NCBI GenBank assembly: GCA_037178855.1
Contig: JASJZC010000002.1
Coordinates: 2,542,001-2,606,000 of the forward strand
Direction: 5' to 3'
DNA length: 64,000 bases
From: Oscheius sp. JU75
Taxonomy: Eukaryota; Nematoda; Chromadorea; Rhabditida; Rhabditidae
The notes under the pieces are model-generated. The model was not told the origin of the DNA. It worked only from the letters and a program-made list of their open reading frames with translations, and did not search any database. This document shows positions 22,796 to 33,450 of this stretch, in pieces. Both the position numbers and the translations under genes were made by a program. Position 1 is the first letter of the stretch, and every line of letters starts with the position of its first letter.

Positions 22796-23882
22796 ATGCT
22801 GAGTCAGTATCTTCGCTCGGATAGATGTACTTATTACGCTAGCCAGGAGAAAAACTTCAATTATGGGGAAGGAATCAGGTTCAGCTCCTTGAACCACAGT
22901 TTCAACCCTTTTTCCTCGAATCCTTTAACTGAGTCAAATAGTTTTAATAGTATCTTCCTTGGGACTCTCTCTTTTCCTTGTCTAGAAGATTCTTGTGGAA
23001 CTTGTTGATCGTACGCACACAGAAACACATCTCACAGTCAGAAGTGTACGAGGACCTTGTTAGAGAACTGTATTAAATTTGAACTCCTAAAAGAAAGTTA
23101 GTTCCATATGCGCCTCTTCCCCTGCTACAGTACTCCCTCAAGCTCTCGTCTCATCTTTTATCAACATTTATCGCTAATAAAACCTCCTAAATTGACTTGC
23201 AAATGCCTTTTGTACAAGATGTGCCGCCGAGACTGTCTCACGGTCAATGATCCTCACTCGGAGCCGAAGAGAACACGTCTGAAGATCTTATGTCATTCGG
23301 TCTCTGGTTCTCTGTTTCTCTGTCTTTCTGTTCCGATAGATGCAATAAATCCGCTTCTGAAAAAACAACTTTGTTAACTTTTGCTTTCTTTTGCTAGCAA
23401 TTGAAGTTAGCCAATTATTGCAGTTTTGGAGAAACTTTGAAGTTTGCCTTACTGATTACCCTCAATTACTTTGGAACCACTTTTGGATACGGATTCAAAC
23501 TGTGTAGAGTTAGAGTTATCAGTCCAGTTTCAGTCCCTCTAAGCTTCGTTACTTCCACATCCTGTCCTAATCAATCGATCTCCTCCCTTCTTCGTCTTTC
23601 CCACATCACCATCTCCCGCCCCATGCAAATGGAGTTCCTCTCCATAGTCTTGCCCTACCACCGCAATGCACTCTCGATGGGTCCGCAGAAACACTAAGGT
23701 AGTTTCCAGTATTACTGTTAAAAGAAGAAGAAGAATAGAGTCTGGAGACTCTTCCTTCGATAGACAGAGGAACAAATACCGTCTTCTTCCTTTGTTTTTC
23801 TCAATTCCTTCCCTTTCAGTTTGCCTATTCTGAGGACAGCAGTCCCGAAAATCTGCTCGAGATTATGAAGTTTCTGGAGTAG
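22796..23882 (+). CDS. uncharacterised protein, seven-exon model with apparent frameshift near its end
   Basis: Phase-consistent exons are 22796-22878, 22986-23069, 23131-23291, 23340-23372, 23398-23501, 23648-23698 and 23820-23882, giving about 192 residues. Readable pieces include WNLLIVRTQKHISQSEVYED, CRRDCLTVNDPHSEPKRTRL and LLQFWRNFEVCLTDYPQLLW. The frame stops at TAG after IMKFLE. Skipping two bases (TA) would continue into EHLDQHPSFKKYVMTVIDTC, which looks like natural coding sequence. I therefore suspect a 2-bp insertion, by mutation or sequencing error. The sixth exon is the weakest. I do not recognise the family; the protein is helical and soluble with no signal peptide. Confidence 0.55.
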
Positions 23883-24347
23883 AGCATCTGGATCAGCACC
23901 CTTCCTTCAAGAAGTACGTGATGACCGTGATTGACACCTGCAGTCCAGAGTAAATTGGACTGTCCACATGCTCCGCCCTCCCCTCCAACCTTCATCCCAT
24001 GTGTTTTTCTCGGAAATCGATCTCGCTCTTGTGACCACTACAACTCCTCTTTTTCCGTATCCGTTTATGACTTTGCCAATGTTTACGAGCTCTTCGCAAA
24101 TGTCCTCTTCGGTACTGTTAATCGATAGTTACGCGGACACTTTCAGGTAATGACGAAGAAGAAAGACAAAAGGAAGATTATGAGGAAGGCAGAGGCAGAG
24201 ACAGACGATAGAGAGACAGAGTCAGTGATACCCAGAGAAGAAGACTGGAGTGAAGACGAGGACCAGTGCACCTGCCATTACTACTATCGCTGTCCTTTTG
24301 AGCTTATGGCCAATATTCGAAAGTTTCGGGAGAGGATCAAGCATTAA
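23883..24347 (+). other. coding-like stretch downstream of the frameshifted gene
   Basis: After the frameshift, 23884-23953 reads as good coding sequence. A further frame at 24150-24347 is acidic and ends in DEDQCTCHYYYRCPFELMAN and a basic helix before a stop. The pieces may be more exons of the preceding gene or a second small gene. I could not build a single model with matching phases. Confidence 0.35.
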
Positions 24348-25099
24348 TAAAGCGATTATCTACCGGTTGAGTTCAGTGACACTGACCCTGACAGGCGGTG
24401 GCCGAGAAGGGAAAGGCTGGAAGAGAGATTCTTTAAACAGTCCTCAATAACATGTGCTCTCGGTCGTTCTGTTGCTACAAGACAGTTCGAGGACAGGGAA
24501 AGATCAATGAGTAACTGACACGAGGAGAAGCAGCGATAACTCGGTCATAGGAGAGACAAAGAGCAAAGAGTGCACTGAATACGGGCTGTTCGAATAGATA
24601 GAGATGGTGTTCGAGAAAAGACAATAGTGTGCTGCAGCAATGGAAGAATGTTTGCCTCATAGTTATACCAAAGATCGATCGGAAGCCGTGTAATTATCAT
24701 AAACAACGTTGATACTCTGCTCAGCCTCTCTGTTTCTCTGTCTCTCTATCTCTCGGCCTCTCAAACTGCTCGACTCTTCCTAACTAGACATAGGGAATGA
24801 ACTCTGTTCTTCCCTCTGAAACAATGGGACTACCTGGCAGTGTACAGCGAGCTTGACTCATCCTCATCTGGCTCTCTTTTCTCTCACGATCCATTACTCG
24901 CTCTCTCTTGCTTACATTTCGGTGCATCCGCCAGAGATGGAGGGCGGCTGCGTGTGTGTGTTGATTAACACCCCACTGTAAATTGTAGTGTCCGTGTTCC
25001 GCCGTCTCACTAACATTTCCGTGCTCTTTTCTCTCTAATTCTTTCTTTTATTCACTTCTTCTTCGATATTAAATTTTCAGAATATTTTTTTTTGTTAGA
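24348..25099. other. intergenic, no gene seen
   Basis: The stretch contains CT-rich TCTCTG runs (about 24720-24770), a short GTGTGTG run near 24955, and a T-rich acceptor (TTTTTTTTGTTAG) immediately before the next ATG. Confidence 0.45.
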
Positions 25100-26958
25100 A
25101 TGCCCGGAAGCAAGAGGACGTACAAAGAGAAAATGAAGACCTACTCCTTTTTCACGAAAGCCAACCAGAACAGTTAGTTACTTTTTTTTAATGAGAAGAG
25201 CATTGATTAGGGGGAAACCGAGAGAATTTGGTAGTTTATATTTGGGCGAGCCCAGGGGCAGATTCATCGATTTCCAATGTCTTGAATAGACAACAGCATT
25301 CTTTTTTTCTGAGTTGCAAGGAGCAAACAGCCAGAAAGTTATAAGAACTTCATCTTGCATAGTGTCAGAAAGATAGAGGCCGAGATTATACGGGCGAGAC
25401 GGGCCGAGAACAATGCTTGCAGCTCAGGGACACTTTTTGGAATCAAGATGCCGTTTTTCAGCCATAACCAGTTCTGAAAAGTTGGGGTTTTGTTACTCTC
25501 CACAACATTGTAGAGCATCGTTTACGTTATTTACAATAACCTAAACATAAACTGTTGTCGGCAAGTAATAAGGCCGTGCGGGCATCTAAACAGTCGCGGA
25601 GAAGTGCCAGGTGTTTGTGGATGGGCAACAGTTTAGTAAACTAGACTGTCTATATCTGGTAGAGAGGCAGAGAGACAGAGATAGAAAGAGACATAGGGAC
25701 AAAGAAACAGAGAGACATTTTCCTAAAGTTTTTTAGCCGAGAGTGAGAGAGAACGGCAACAGGCCGAAATGCGGGGAGTGGAGGCCATTCTCGCCTTCAT
25801 GGAGATGCCCCCAGCAGAATGTCAGGAGCTTCTTCAGAAACTCGTAAGCTGTCTTATATGGCTACTTAAAAGCCAAGTTTTACAGCAAAGCCCCAAGAAC
25901 TGGGCTGAGAAGATCGCCAACAACCCGGAATTCAAGGAGAGAATGATCAAGCAGGCCTGCGTCATCTTCGAGCGGGCATTCGGGATCGAGGAGGTCGAAC
26001 TCACCTTCTGCAAGTTGATGTCCGAGAAGTTCGGGAAGAGTTTCGTCATCGTGAGTTCTGACACGGTACGGGAGAGAAAATGTCTGTTTTTCAGGAAATC
26101 TCCAAGGGCAAAATGAGTGGCGCCGATCTCGAGACGCTGCTCTCCTTTGCCCCTTCTGGACAGCCCAGTTTGGAATCCATTATGTCCGGCCACTCATCTT
26201 CCAGTGCCGCGGGAAGTTCTTCTGGGAGCACGCAACCAGGTATGGTTTCCGCCAAAGCACCTCGAAAGGGTAGGAGTTCACGACTCTAGTCAGTTTCCTT
26301 TCACAAGATGTAGAGTCTCAACAACCGCGTGCTATACCTGCTCCTTCTCATTGTCATACTGTCCGACAGACACCCTCCTCGGTGAGCTCACCTTCTTTCA
26401 TTCCAATTTCCAACTTTATAGAGACTAGCCACTCTGGAGGCCAAGACAACACCCAAGATACAGCCAACCAATTTGATCTCTGCGTCTGCAGCAATGGATG
26501 AGATGGAGCAGATACTGATCAACATGAATACGCCGGAGGCGCAAAAAGGACTCGAACTTTTCCAGGAGCTGGTAAGATCAGTGCTCTATATTTGAACCAA
26601 AATTCTTTTCAGAGAACTTTCTCTAAAGGCTGCCACATCACCTTGGAAAAGTTCCGCCTCTTCAAAGAAGAGAATGCCGATATTTTAGCCCCGTTGCCGT
26701 CACTGACAACATTTTTCTCAAATATTCAGTTTTATTATCAGGAAGGATGGGCCAAAGTAAGTTTTCACTGTCGCTGTTACATTCAATTCTGCTCAGAACA
26801 AGGCCAGAAGAGCCCGAGTGGAGACCCAGGAGAACAATGATGTCCACTACGACGAGATCCCTTCAGTGTGTGGACCTCAGAGGGAGTGCTATTTGTGCAA
26901 GAAGGGTTGCCACTACAGTAGTCTCGACAAGAAGCAGATAAACAACGAGCACAAGTGA
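25100..26958 (+). CDS. uncharacterised 339-residue protein with C-terminal Cys cluster
   Basis: Eight exons in phase (25100-25172, 25737-25843, 25886-26050, 26095-26239, 26308-26381, 26422-26571, 26613-26756, 26797-26958). The N-terminus is basic (MPGSKRTYKEKMKTY), then charged helices follow (SERERQQAEMRGVEAI, FMEMPPAECQELLQKL, EKIANNPEFKERMIKQ, GIEEVELTFCKLMSEKFGKS). A Ser/Gly/Pro/Gln linker comes next (about residues 146-185). A second helical part (MDEMEQILINMNTPEAQKG) precedes a short C-terminal run CGPQRECYLCKKGCHYSSL with four cysteines and a His. No signal peptide or membrane helix. I recognise no domain. The first intron (563 nt) contains GACAG repeats. Confidence 0.85.
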
Positions 26959-27270
26959 TCTCACTACTTTTCATTGTCTATTCCCTGCTATCCTTCTAGC
27001 CCAATACTAGTTATCACATATCATTGAGAATAATCCTAAACATCCACCGGTACATGTTTCATCAAGTTTTTCCGATTATTGCATATCTTTTAGTCAAATT
27101 TATGCCTGTGCATTGAATCCAAATCATGAAGATTCTATTGTCTTTCAAGCTCCAAATGACCATTACTATCCCAGAAATAGCCGCCTGTTTTGCACGGTCC
27201 AGTAGGTCAATTTATTGACTTAGCCGCAGTCATTTCTACTATAAAACTACTGCCATTTCTTCTAGTGACA

Positions 27271-28145
27271 ATGATGATTTGGATTCTACTTCTTCTGTCA
27301 ACTTCGTGTGCTTTCGTTCCGCTTAATGACATTGTCTTGAGGAAGCATTTATTGGATAAGCTGCCTGATGAGGTGAGCCTAAGACAGAGATACAAAAGAG
27401 CCAGAGAAACAGAGGGAGAGTGAGAGAGTCACTTTCAGGTCGCTAGCATCAGTAGCAGTCTGAGTTCCACATCTGAAAAGCCAGTGGATTCCGAAGAGCC
27501 TGATGCTATTATCGATAACGAGCAGAAGCCAGAGGAAGAGAAGGGACTCGGTAAGATAGTCGACGAAACAACCGGCTCTGAGGAAGCGCCAGACGAAGAA
27601 ACATTTGCAGTCGGTCCGAAGAGAAGGGACCAGAAAGAAGGGACATCTATCTCTTCTTCCAGTGCAACATCTTCAACCTCTACATCTACAAAAGACCCAG
27701 AAATTTCTAGCATTAACACCACCTCATCGACCGATACAACTACCACGACCACTATCAAGATGGTCATCGACAAAACAACGACGCCTGGCAAACCAGAGTC
27801 CAAGTGAAAATTGATTTGTACTCAAAACTGGTTCTGATTTTAGGTGTGAGGACAAGTTTCCACGTTGCCATGGTTTCAAAAAGCTCTGCGCCAATAAACG
27901 GTATTTTAGCGTGAGTTCCCCTAACTCTTCTTGCAAAGCTTCTCTTTCAGATAATGGCCAATGCATGTGCCAAAACTTGTGGTTTTTGTAAGGATGATGA
28001 GTCGTTCATAAGTCGTCCGACAGCATGCTATGATAAGACGCCAGAAGAGTGTGCTGCATATGGAGATACGAACTTCTGTCATGCTTACTTCTTTCGCGAG
28101 CCCGAGAAGGTATCCAATTGTCAGAAGACGTGTGGACTCTGCTAG
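27271..28145 (+). CDS. secreted Ser/Thr-rich protein with two ShK domains
   Basis: Exons 27271-27372, 27439-27803, 27844-27910 and 27951-28145 give 242 residues. The ATG chosen opens a signal peptide (MMIWILLLLSTSCAF). A long acidic then Ser/Thr-rich segment (residues about 35-155) is likely glycosylated. Two ShKT domains follow, each with six cysteines: KCEDKFPRCHGF...CAKTCGFC (split by introns) and ACYDKTPEECAAYG...CQKTCGLC. ShK domains are very common in nematode secreted enzymes and surface proteins. Here no enzyme domain is attached, so a structural, mucin-like or host/microbe-facing role is possible. Nothing in the sequence shows toxicity. Confidence 0.88.
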
Positions 28146-28460
28146 ACGATCTTGATGACTGTTGCCTGTACATGAATGGGGGTTTTGTTCGTTGCTTATC
28201 AAAGGATAGACAGCGAGACAGAGACAGAGAAACTCGGTAGTCTACCCAGTGTGAATTCGTTTCCAAAAGCTATTCCAGAGTAATTAGCGAAACAAACTTG
28301 TTTCAAACTTCGAAGGTTCTCCAAAACAGTAGTAATTATTCCGCTTCAACTGGAAGCAAAACAAAGCAAAAATTAACAAAAAGAAACTGTATCTCTCTTA
28401 CGAAAAGAGTATGTAAGGCTATGACTAGAGCAGAGAAACCACAGCATCGATCGGATAGCC

Positions 28461-28688
28461 ATGGCCACGGTTCCTTCCGGAGACATCGCTACCCAGCCCG
28501 CCTCGAAGATCGTCTTCAACGCGCCCTACGACGACAAGAACACCTACCACATCAAGAATATCAACTCCTATGCTCGTCGCATTGGATGGGCCATCAAAAC
28601 GACCAACATGAAGCGTCTCGGTGTCAACCCTGCCTGCGGCTGTCTGGATCCCAAGGAGGCTGTTCTGATGGCTCCTCTAGCCTACTGA
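28461..28688 (+). pseudogene. truncated major sperm protein (MSP)
   Basis: An intronless frame starts [20 protein letters not shown] and continues with [20 protein letters not shown] and [20 protein letters not shown], the unmistakable N-terminal half of nematode MSP. It then ends in PLAY and a stop at 75 residues, whereas MSP is about 127. No further MSP sequence or splice donor with a downstream remainder follows. MSP forms the sperm motility cytoskeleton as a symmetric dimer of an immunoglobulin-like fold, and loss of the C-terminal strands should prevent folding. It may be a dead duplicate. Confidence 0.8.
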
Positions 28689-28994
28689 CTTGAACAGACG
28701 CCTGTTGTTGAAGTTCGTGCTGGTATTGGCCAAATCTGGCCGATGCGAACATTTTGGGCAGGTTTGCGATGCCTGGTACTGCTTGAAATCTAGCAATTCT
28801 AATCTACTGAAACTGAGAGTGGGTCTATGTTTTGAGTCACTTCCGCCAGCCTGTAGGAGCGTGGCGAGTGCAGCAAATGTTATAAAAAGTCTGAATGTCT
28901 TACTTTAATATGCTTGCTAAGCCATTTTATCAGTCCCACCCCTTCCGCTATCCTCCGTTCTATTGGTGTCCTCGGACCGTTTTCTTCTCTACCA

Positions 28995-31900
28995 ATGGCT
29001 GAGAAGCCAAAGCTTGACGAAACAGTATCGCCAGATGTTGAGCTTTTTTGCCGAGGAGATATCACCATTTTGGAGTTAATTGGCCGAGGAGGTGAGGCCG
29101 TCGTCTTTAAAGTTAATACAGCAGGATATGGGTAAGTAATTATCACAAAATTTACTACCGTAAAATCTCTATCAGAAGCGCAGGGTTACGTAAGGAAATG
29201 AGCAATTGCGTGAAAACAACAAAAATCACTCTTTAAAGTCTACTGGAGAGTCGCTTTCTTCATTTTTTTTCGAGTGCCAAATCACTCACCTCTTTGATTG
29301 CGGTTTCTTCTTCGCGACGCTTCTGTAGAATTGATAGTCCGGTTGAATGCATTGCTTTTGAAACAGTGGGTGAGAAAGTCTTCTGATCCATCGAGTGCAT
29401 TCGAAATTCCACAGGACAATTCCGCAGGAATGATCCCACAACCGTATCCTTTGTCAGCTGGTGCCAGGTTTGGGCTATCCAACCGAGATACTTGTCTATT
29501 GAGGGATTTTCCGGCTTTTTTTTTTATATTCTCACGATTCGTCAGTGAGTCAATCTTCATATTGCTACAGATTTTTGCTTTTGAAGGGAACGTTCCATGA
29601 TACATCCTGAGCCTGAATCATTGTAATAAGAATTTGAATTGACCCTAACCTGGATATTCGGAGATAACCCGCTGATACTAAAGTAGAATCAATCCTGAGT
29701 TTATCAAGCTTCTTCATCGTAGCCTTCGATTTGTGATTTTTTCGATTTTTCCGAAATTGCTGTGCAGCTTGTAGATTTATGTGCCTTTTGGCGTATTCAA
29801 TGGCTTCACTCTTGAAGGCGGGTACTGAAATTATAACAAGAGCAGTGCAAATGAAATACAATCGAGCAAAAAGAGATAGCAAATAACATGAGAAGAAACA
29901 AACGTAATTTGTTTGAGACATATTGAGGCAAAGATCGCTTAAATTTAGATACTGTTTTAAGTGCGCTTCTAATTTCCAAATGTCTTATTTGGGTGCGCTC
30001 AAATTTGAGGGGTGCTTCTAATAGAGGGTTTACGGTAAAGAGCATTTGTTTTTTCCCAGAACCGTTGCTTTGAAAGAATTTAACCGGCAACTTCCTGCCA
30101 GCGCCATGAAGGAGACCAATATCTTGACGAAGGTAGACAAAGCGACAGAGACTTGGTAACTTGCATTGCTTCAGAGACATCGACATCCAAACATTATTCA
30201 ATTGTATGGTCTTTATCGAACTTATAGCTCTTTGTTTGACAAGTTCTGTGGCTACGTAATGGAGTACAGCGAGAGAGGAAGTTTAGATTCGGGTAGGGAG
30301 ATTTTCCTTAGGCGCTGAATATGGCTTTAGTAATCAAAAACGCTAGTTTTAAATACTCGCATTCGGACGTATATGACTGGATTCTGTGTGCTTGTCGTGG
30401 ACTGGACTATCTTCATAAAGCTAACATCATTCATCGGGACATCAAGCCTCACAAGTTTGTGCAAGAGTTACATTTTTGCTGAATTCGTGTGACCTACATA
30501 ATTGATTTTGTTGTCCTCAAAAAGCAATTTCAGCATGATTGTGATGAGAGATGGAGTTCTGAAATTGTCCGATTTTGGCTTAGCGAAGAATCTGATGACG
30601 GATACATCCAATTCTTTCACGATGTAAGTATTGTAGGCCTAGGCCCATAATTTTCTCTCTCGAAAGCTGAAAGACTGATCTCAATTCTTTATCTACTTTA
30701 GCAGCACAATGATTTATACGAATAGGTTGCACTTTACGTTTTGTAGATGTGGCACTCGCAGTTACATGGCTCCTGAAATACTTGAGAGCCACTATTCGTC
30801 AGCCAGCGATGTCTATGCACTCTCGATCTCGATTTGGGAAATGTTTCATCGCAGGTTTCCCTGCTCACCTTTCCGTTCTAGAACAGCCTTTAGACGACCC
30901 GCTTGCTTCCCAAATCAACCAGATTCAAGCCGATATTTTCAACTTCTAAGAGACGAGCAGTATCGTCCAACTTGTGATAATAGCTTGTCTGAAAACATCA
31001 AGGCTCTCCTTCGAGATGGCTGGTCAACAAATGCGCAGACTCGCCCAAAAGTCTTGGCTATAATCAATCTGGTGCACAACATCAAAAGTACTGAACTTGG
31101 GACGGAGAGAGAATGTGTCCTACTTCCTGATAACCGTTTCTGCGACCATCAACCGGCCTCTCGAACCAGCATGTCGGCCGACTCGGGCTGTTCAGTTTTG
31201 GAAACGATCTCTCTCTCGCGTGAATTGGAGGCAAGTTGCATTCTGACGGATCGAGAACAAGATGAACAAGGAGAACAGCGATCGGGCCAGGAGATTCAGA
31301 TGACCAGTGAAAAAGATATCCGAGCGACAGATGCCTTCCGCGCTGAATTTTATCGAGCAAAGTTGGTACTATTGGAAAAGAGCAGACTAGGAGAACCTCC
31401 TACAAAGATCGACTTTCAAATCTCAAAAATATCAAATGACAAGATGATGGAACGTGTTCACCAATTTTTCAATGGCTTGTGTAAAGACCGGTTCACCGAG
31501 GAGAAGGCTGCTCTGTTGATTTTCTTCGAAGCAGCAGCAAAAGACGACAGCATAGTTACTGTTCGAATGCATCCCTTGGCTGACGGAAACTTCTCTATGA
31601 GCAAGCACACTTGGATTGACAAGATGCATGATATAACTACCACTCATTTGAAAGGCACTTGTGCACTCGGTCTCTACCAAGTCAAGAACCAGACAAGAAG
31701 ATATGATGGACTGTGTATTGCTTATTCAAGATTTTATCAGGACAAGGAAGATCTCGCAGAGGTAATTCGCGTTGTCTCTGGTTACTCTCATCCATCTGAT
31801 CAACGACTGAGCATTCAATCGAGTGAGCAGTTAGCGAATGCAGATGCACATATGAAAAATGAAATGGATGTAAAAAGAAGGCTTCTATATACGGAACTGT

Positions 31901-33408
31901 TTCTGTGTCAGCCGAAACGCAAACTATTGGATGGAACAGCCGAAACATTTGAATCAGCGCTTATTTTGGAACTTCACTTGCCTACTTATTCATTGTTACC
32001 CTGGATGGAGCATATCTTGAGAAATCAATTTGACCATCTCCACGTGGAGGAATTTACTCTTAAAAAAACTGGACTGTTTCGATTTTTGGAATCGATTGAA
32101 AATCAAGGGCCGAAGACATCTGAAGTGCCCGTCTGCCATATTATCAACATTGATAATACATTCAGCAGAAACCAGTTTCAAGCTCATCTTTTTACACAAC
32201 TCGGTGGAACAAGGCCTCCAATTGCTATTCTTAAAGCAAAAACGTTTGAAGAAGATATGCTATGCTTGCAAGTGTGTAACACACATCAAGAGGACATTCT
32301 GTCTGATATTTCGCTTTTGAAAGGTGAAGTAACGAGATTCGTTCACCCAGCTGCCATTCTTCAATATGATCAAATATCACTTGCCGAGATGGTCGAGACT
32401 TTACGCAACTTCTTCAAAAAATTCACTACCGAAACATTCCTTTTTGAACAAGCTCGTCTATTACCCTTCCTGCAAAAGATCGAGAACGCATCACTTGAAT
32501 ACGAAAGTAGTAAGGTGGATATGAGACATTTTCTGTACCCCGAAACAATTGATGGGAGAACAAGAAAAGCGTTCGAAACGGGATTATCAGCTTCCAGTCA
32601 TTTGTTCTCACACCTTTTCCTCACTTTCTATCGGGTCCACACTTCTGGAGGAGAAGAGGTGCTTTTTATTAAGTACTCGAGAAGACCCGCTCGAGAAAGC
32701 CTTGAAAGCAAATTCAGAAAGAATCGGAGAGAAATCATGGAGCTAATAAACTTTATAACTGAATACATTCCGACTCCTGAGAATTCCATAGTCTTAAAAG
32801 AAAAACATATTTTGTGCGTGGATTTCAATGACTCCTGTCTCCATGCAATACCAGGTAGAATTCACCAGCTGTCAAATTCTAGTTTTTCAGGAATGTTTGG
32901 CTTGATTGGATACCGTTGGCCAGTGTCACTGCTTCGTTATGGACATAAAGTTATATTTCACCATTTGGGCTTCGAACGAAACATCTTTTATGATCACAAA
33001 TTCTGGAAGAAAGTCGAAGAGGAAGTACTTAAAGTGAAAGTGGAGCAAATCTGCCTTTTCCTGCACAGTGAAAAAGCCAAGCCTACCACAGTTCAAATAA
33101 AACCCAGTATAGATTTCTTTCCGAAAGAATCTATTCAAATCATCGCATTCTACGACAAAACAGCCCTTCGAAAGGAACACCACAAAAAATTGGTTAGTGT
33201 TTTTTATCATTTCATCCGATCAATTGTTCAGGCTCGGCAAGTACTTCAAACCCATTTTGTACCGGAAATTTTTCCGAATCAACAAATCGCTCCTGATTCT
33301 GGTAGTGCGCAGCCCATAATTTTGTTTGAAGCCATTTCATCTTTCTGGAATGAAGAAGAGAAAAAAGCTTTCGAAGGAGCCATTCCACTCAAACGTTGTT
33401 ATCCATGA
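28995..33408 (+). CDS. TKL-like protein kinase with long repeat-bearing C-terminal region
   Basis: Six exons (28995-29131, 30060-30132, 30175-30292, 30331-30454, 30534-30623, 30747-33408) give 1067 residues. The kinase domain (about 20-290) is complete: IGRGGEAVVFKV, TVALKEF (Lys), KETNIL (Glu), VMEYSERGSLDS, HRDIKPHN, LSDFGLAKN, GTRSYMAPEI. The style (HPNIIQLYGLY, GSLDS, LLRDGWSTNAQTRP) is that of TKL/MLK-TAK1 kinases. The last 750 residues, all in one exon, show no domain I know. At least three diverged units begin at about 31444, 32004 and 32389, each with a pattern like M-x3-L/V-x2-F-F followed by a K/Q-A-x-L-L-x-F-hydrophobic-E segment. No membrane helix. The first intron holds a pogo-type transposon remnant. 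Confidence 0.88.
29156..30037 (-). mobile_element. decayed pogo/Tigger-like (Tc1-mariner superfamily) element in kinase intron
   Basis: The element is flanked by TA dinucleotides (29156-29157 and 30036-30037) and has terminal inverted repeats. The left end reads CCGTAAAATCTCTATCAGAA and the right end, reverse-complemented, CCGTAAACCCTCTATTAGAA. On the minus strand the right part encodes FKSEAIEYAKRHINLQAAQQ, a CENP-B/psq-type helix-turn-helix start. The left part encodes the end of a DDE transposase, split between two frames (WIAQTWHQLTKDTV, then CGISNALDGSEDFL). The catalytic middle is missing. It is therefore a non-autonomous, internally deleted copy, inserted in the opposite orientation to its host gene. 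Confidence 0.85.
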
Positions 33409-33450
33409 ACTTTATATATTCATCTACCGGTTTGATTCATCAAAGCAAAA

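Noticed and set aside
29565-29921. 118-codon minus-strand ORF in the kinase intron as a nested gene
   Set aside because: It is the helix-turn-helix end of the decayed pogo-like element and runs into noncoding sequence.
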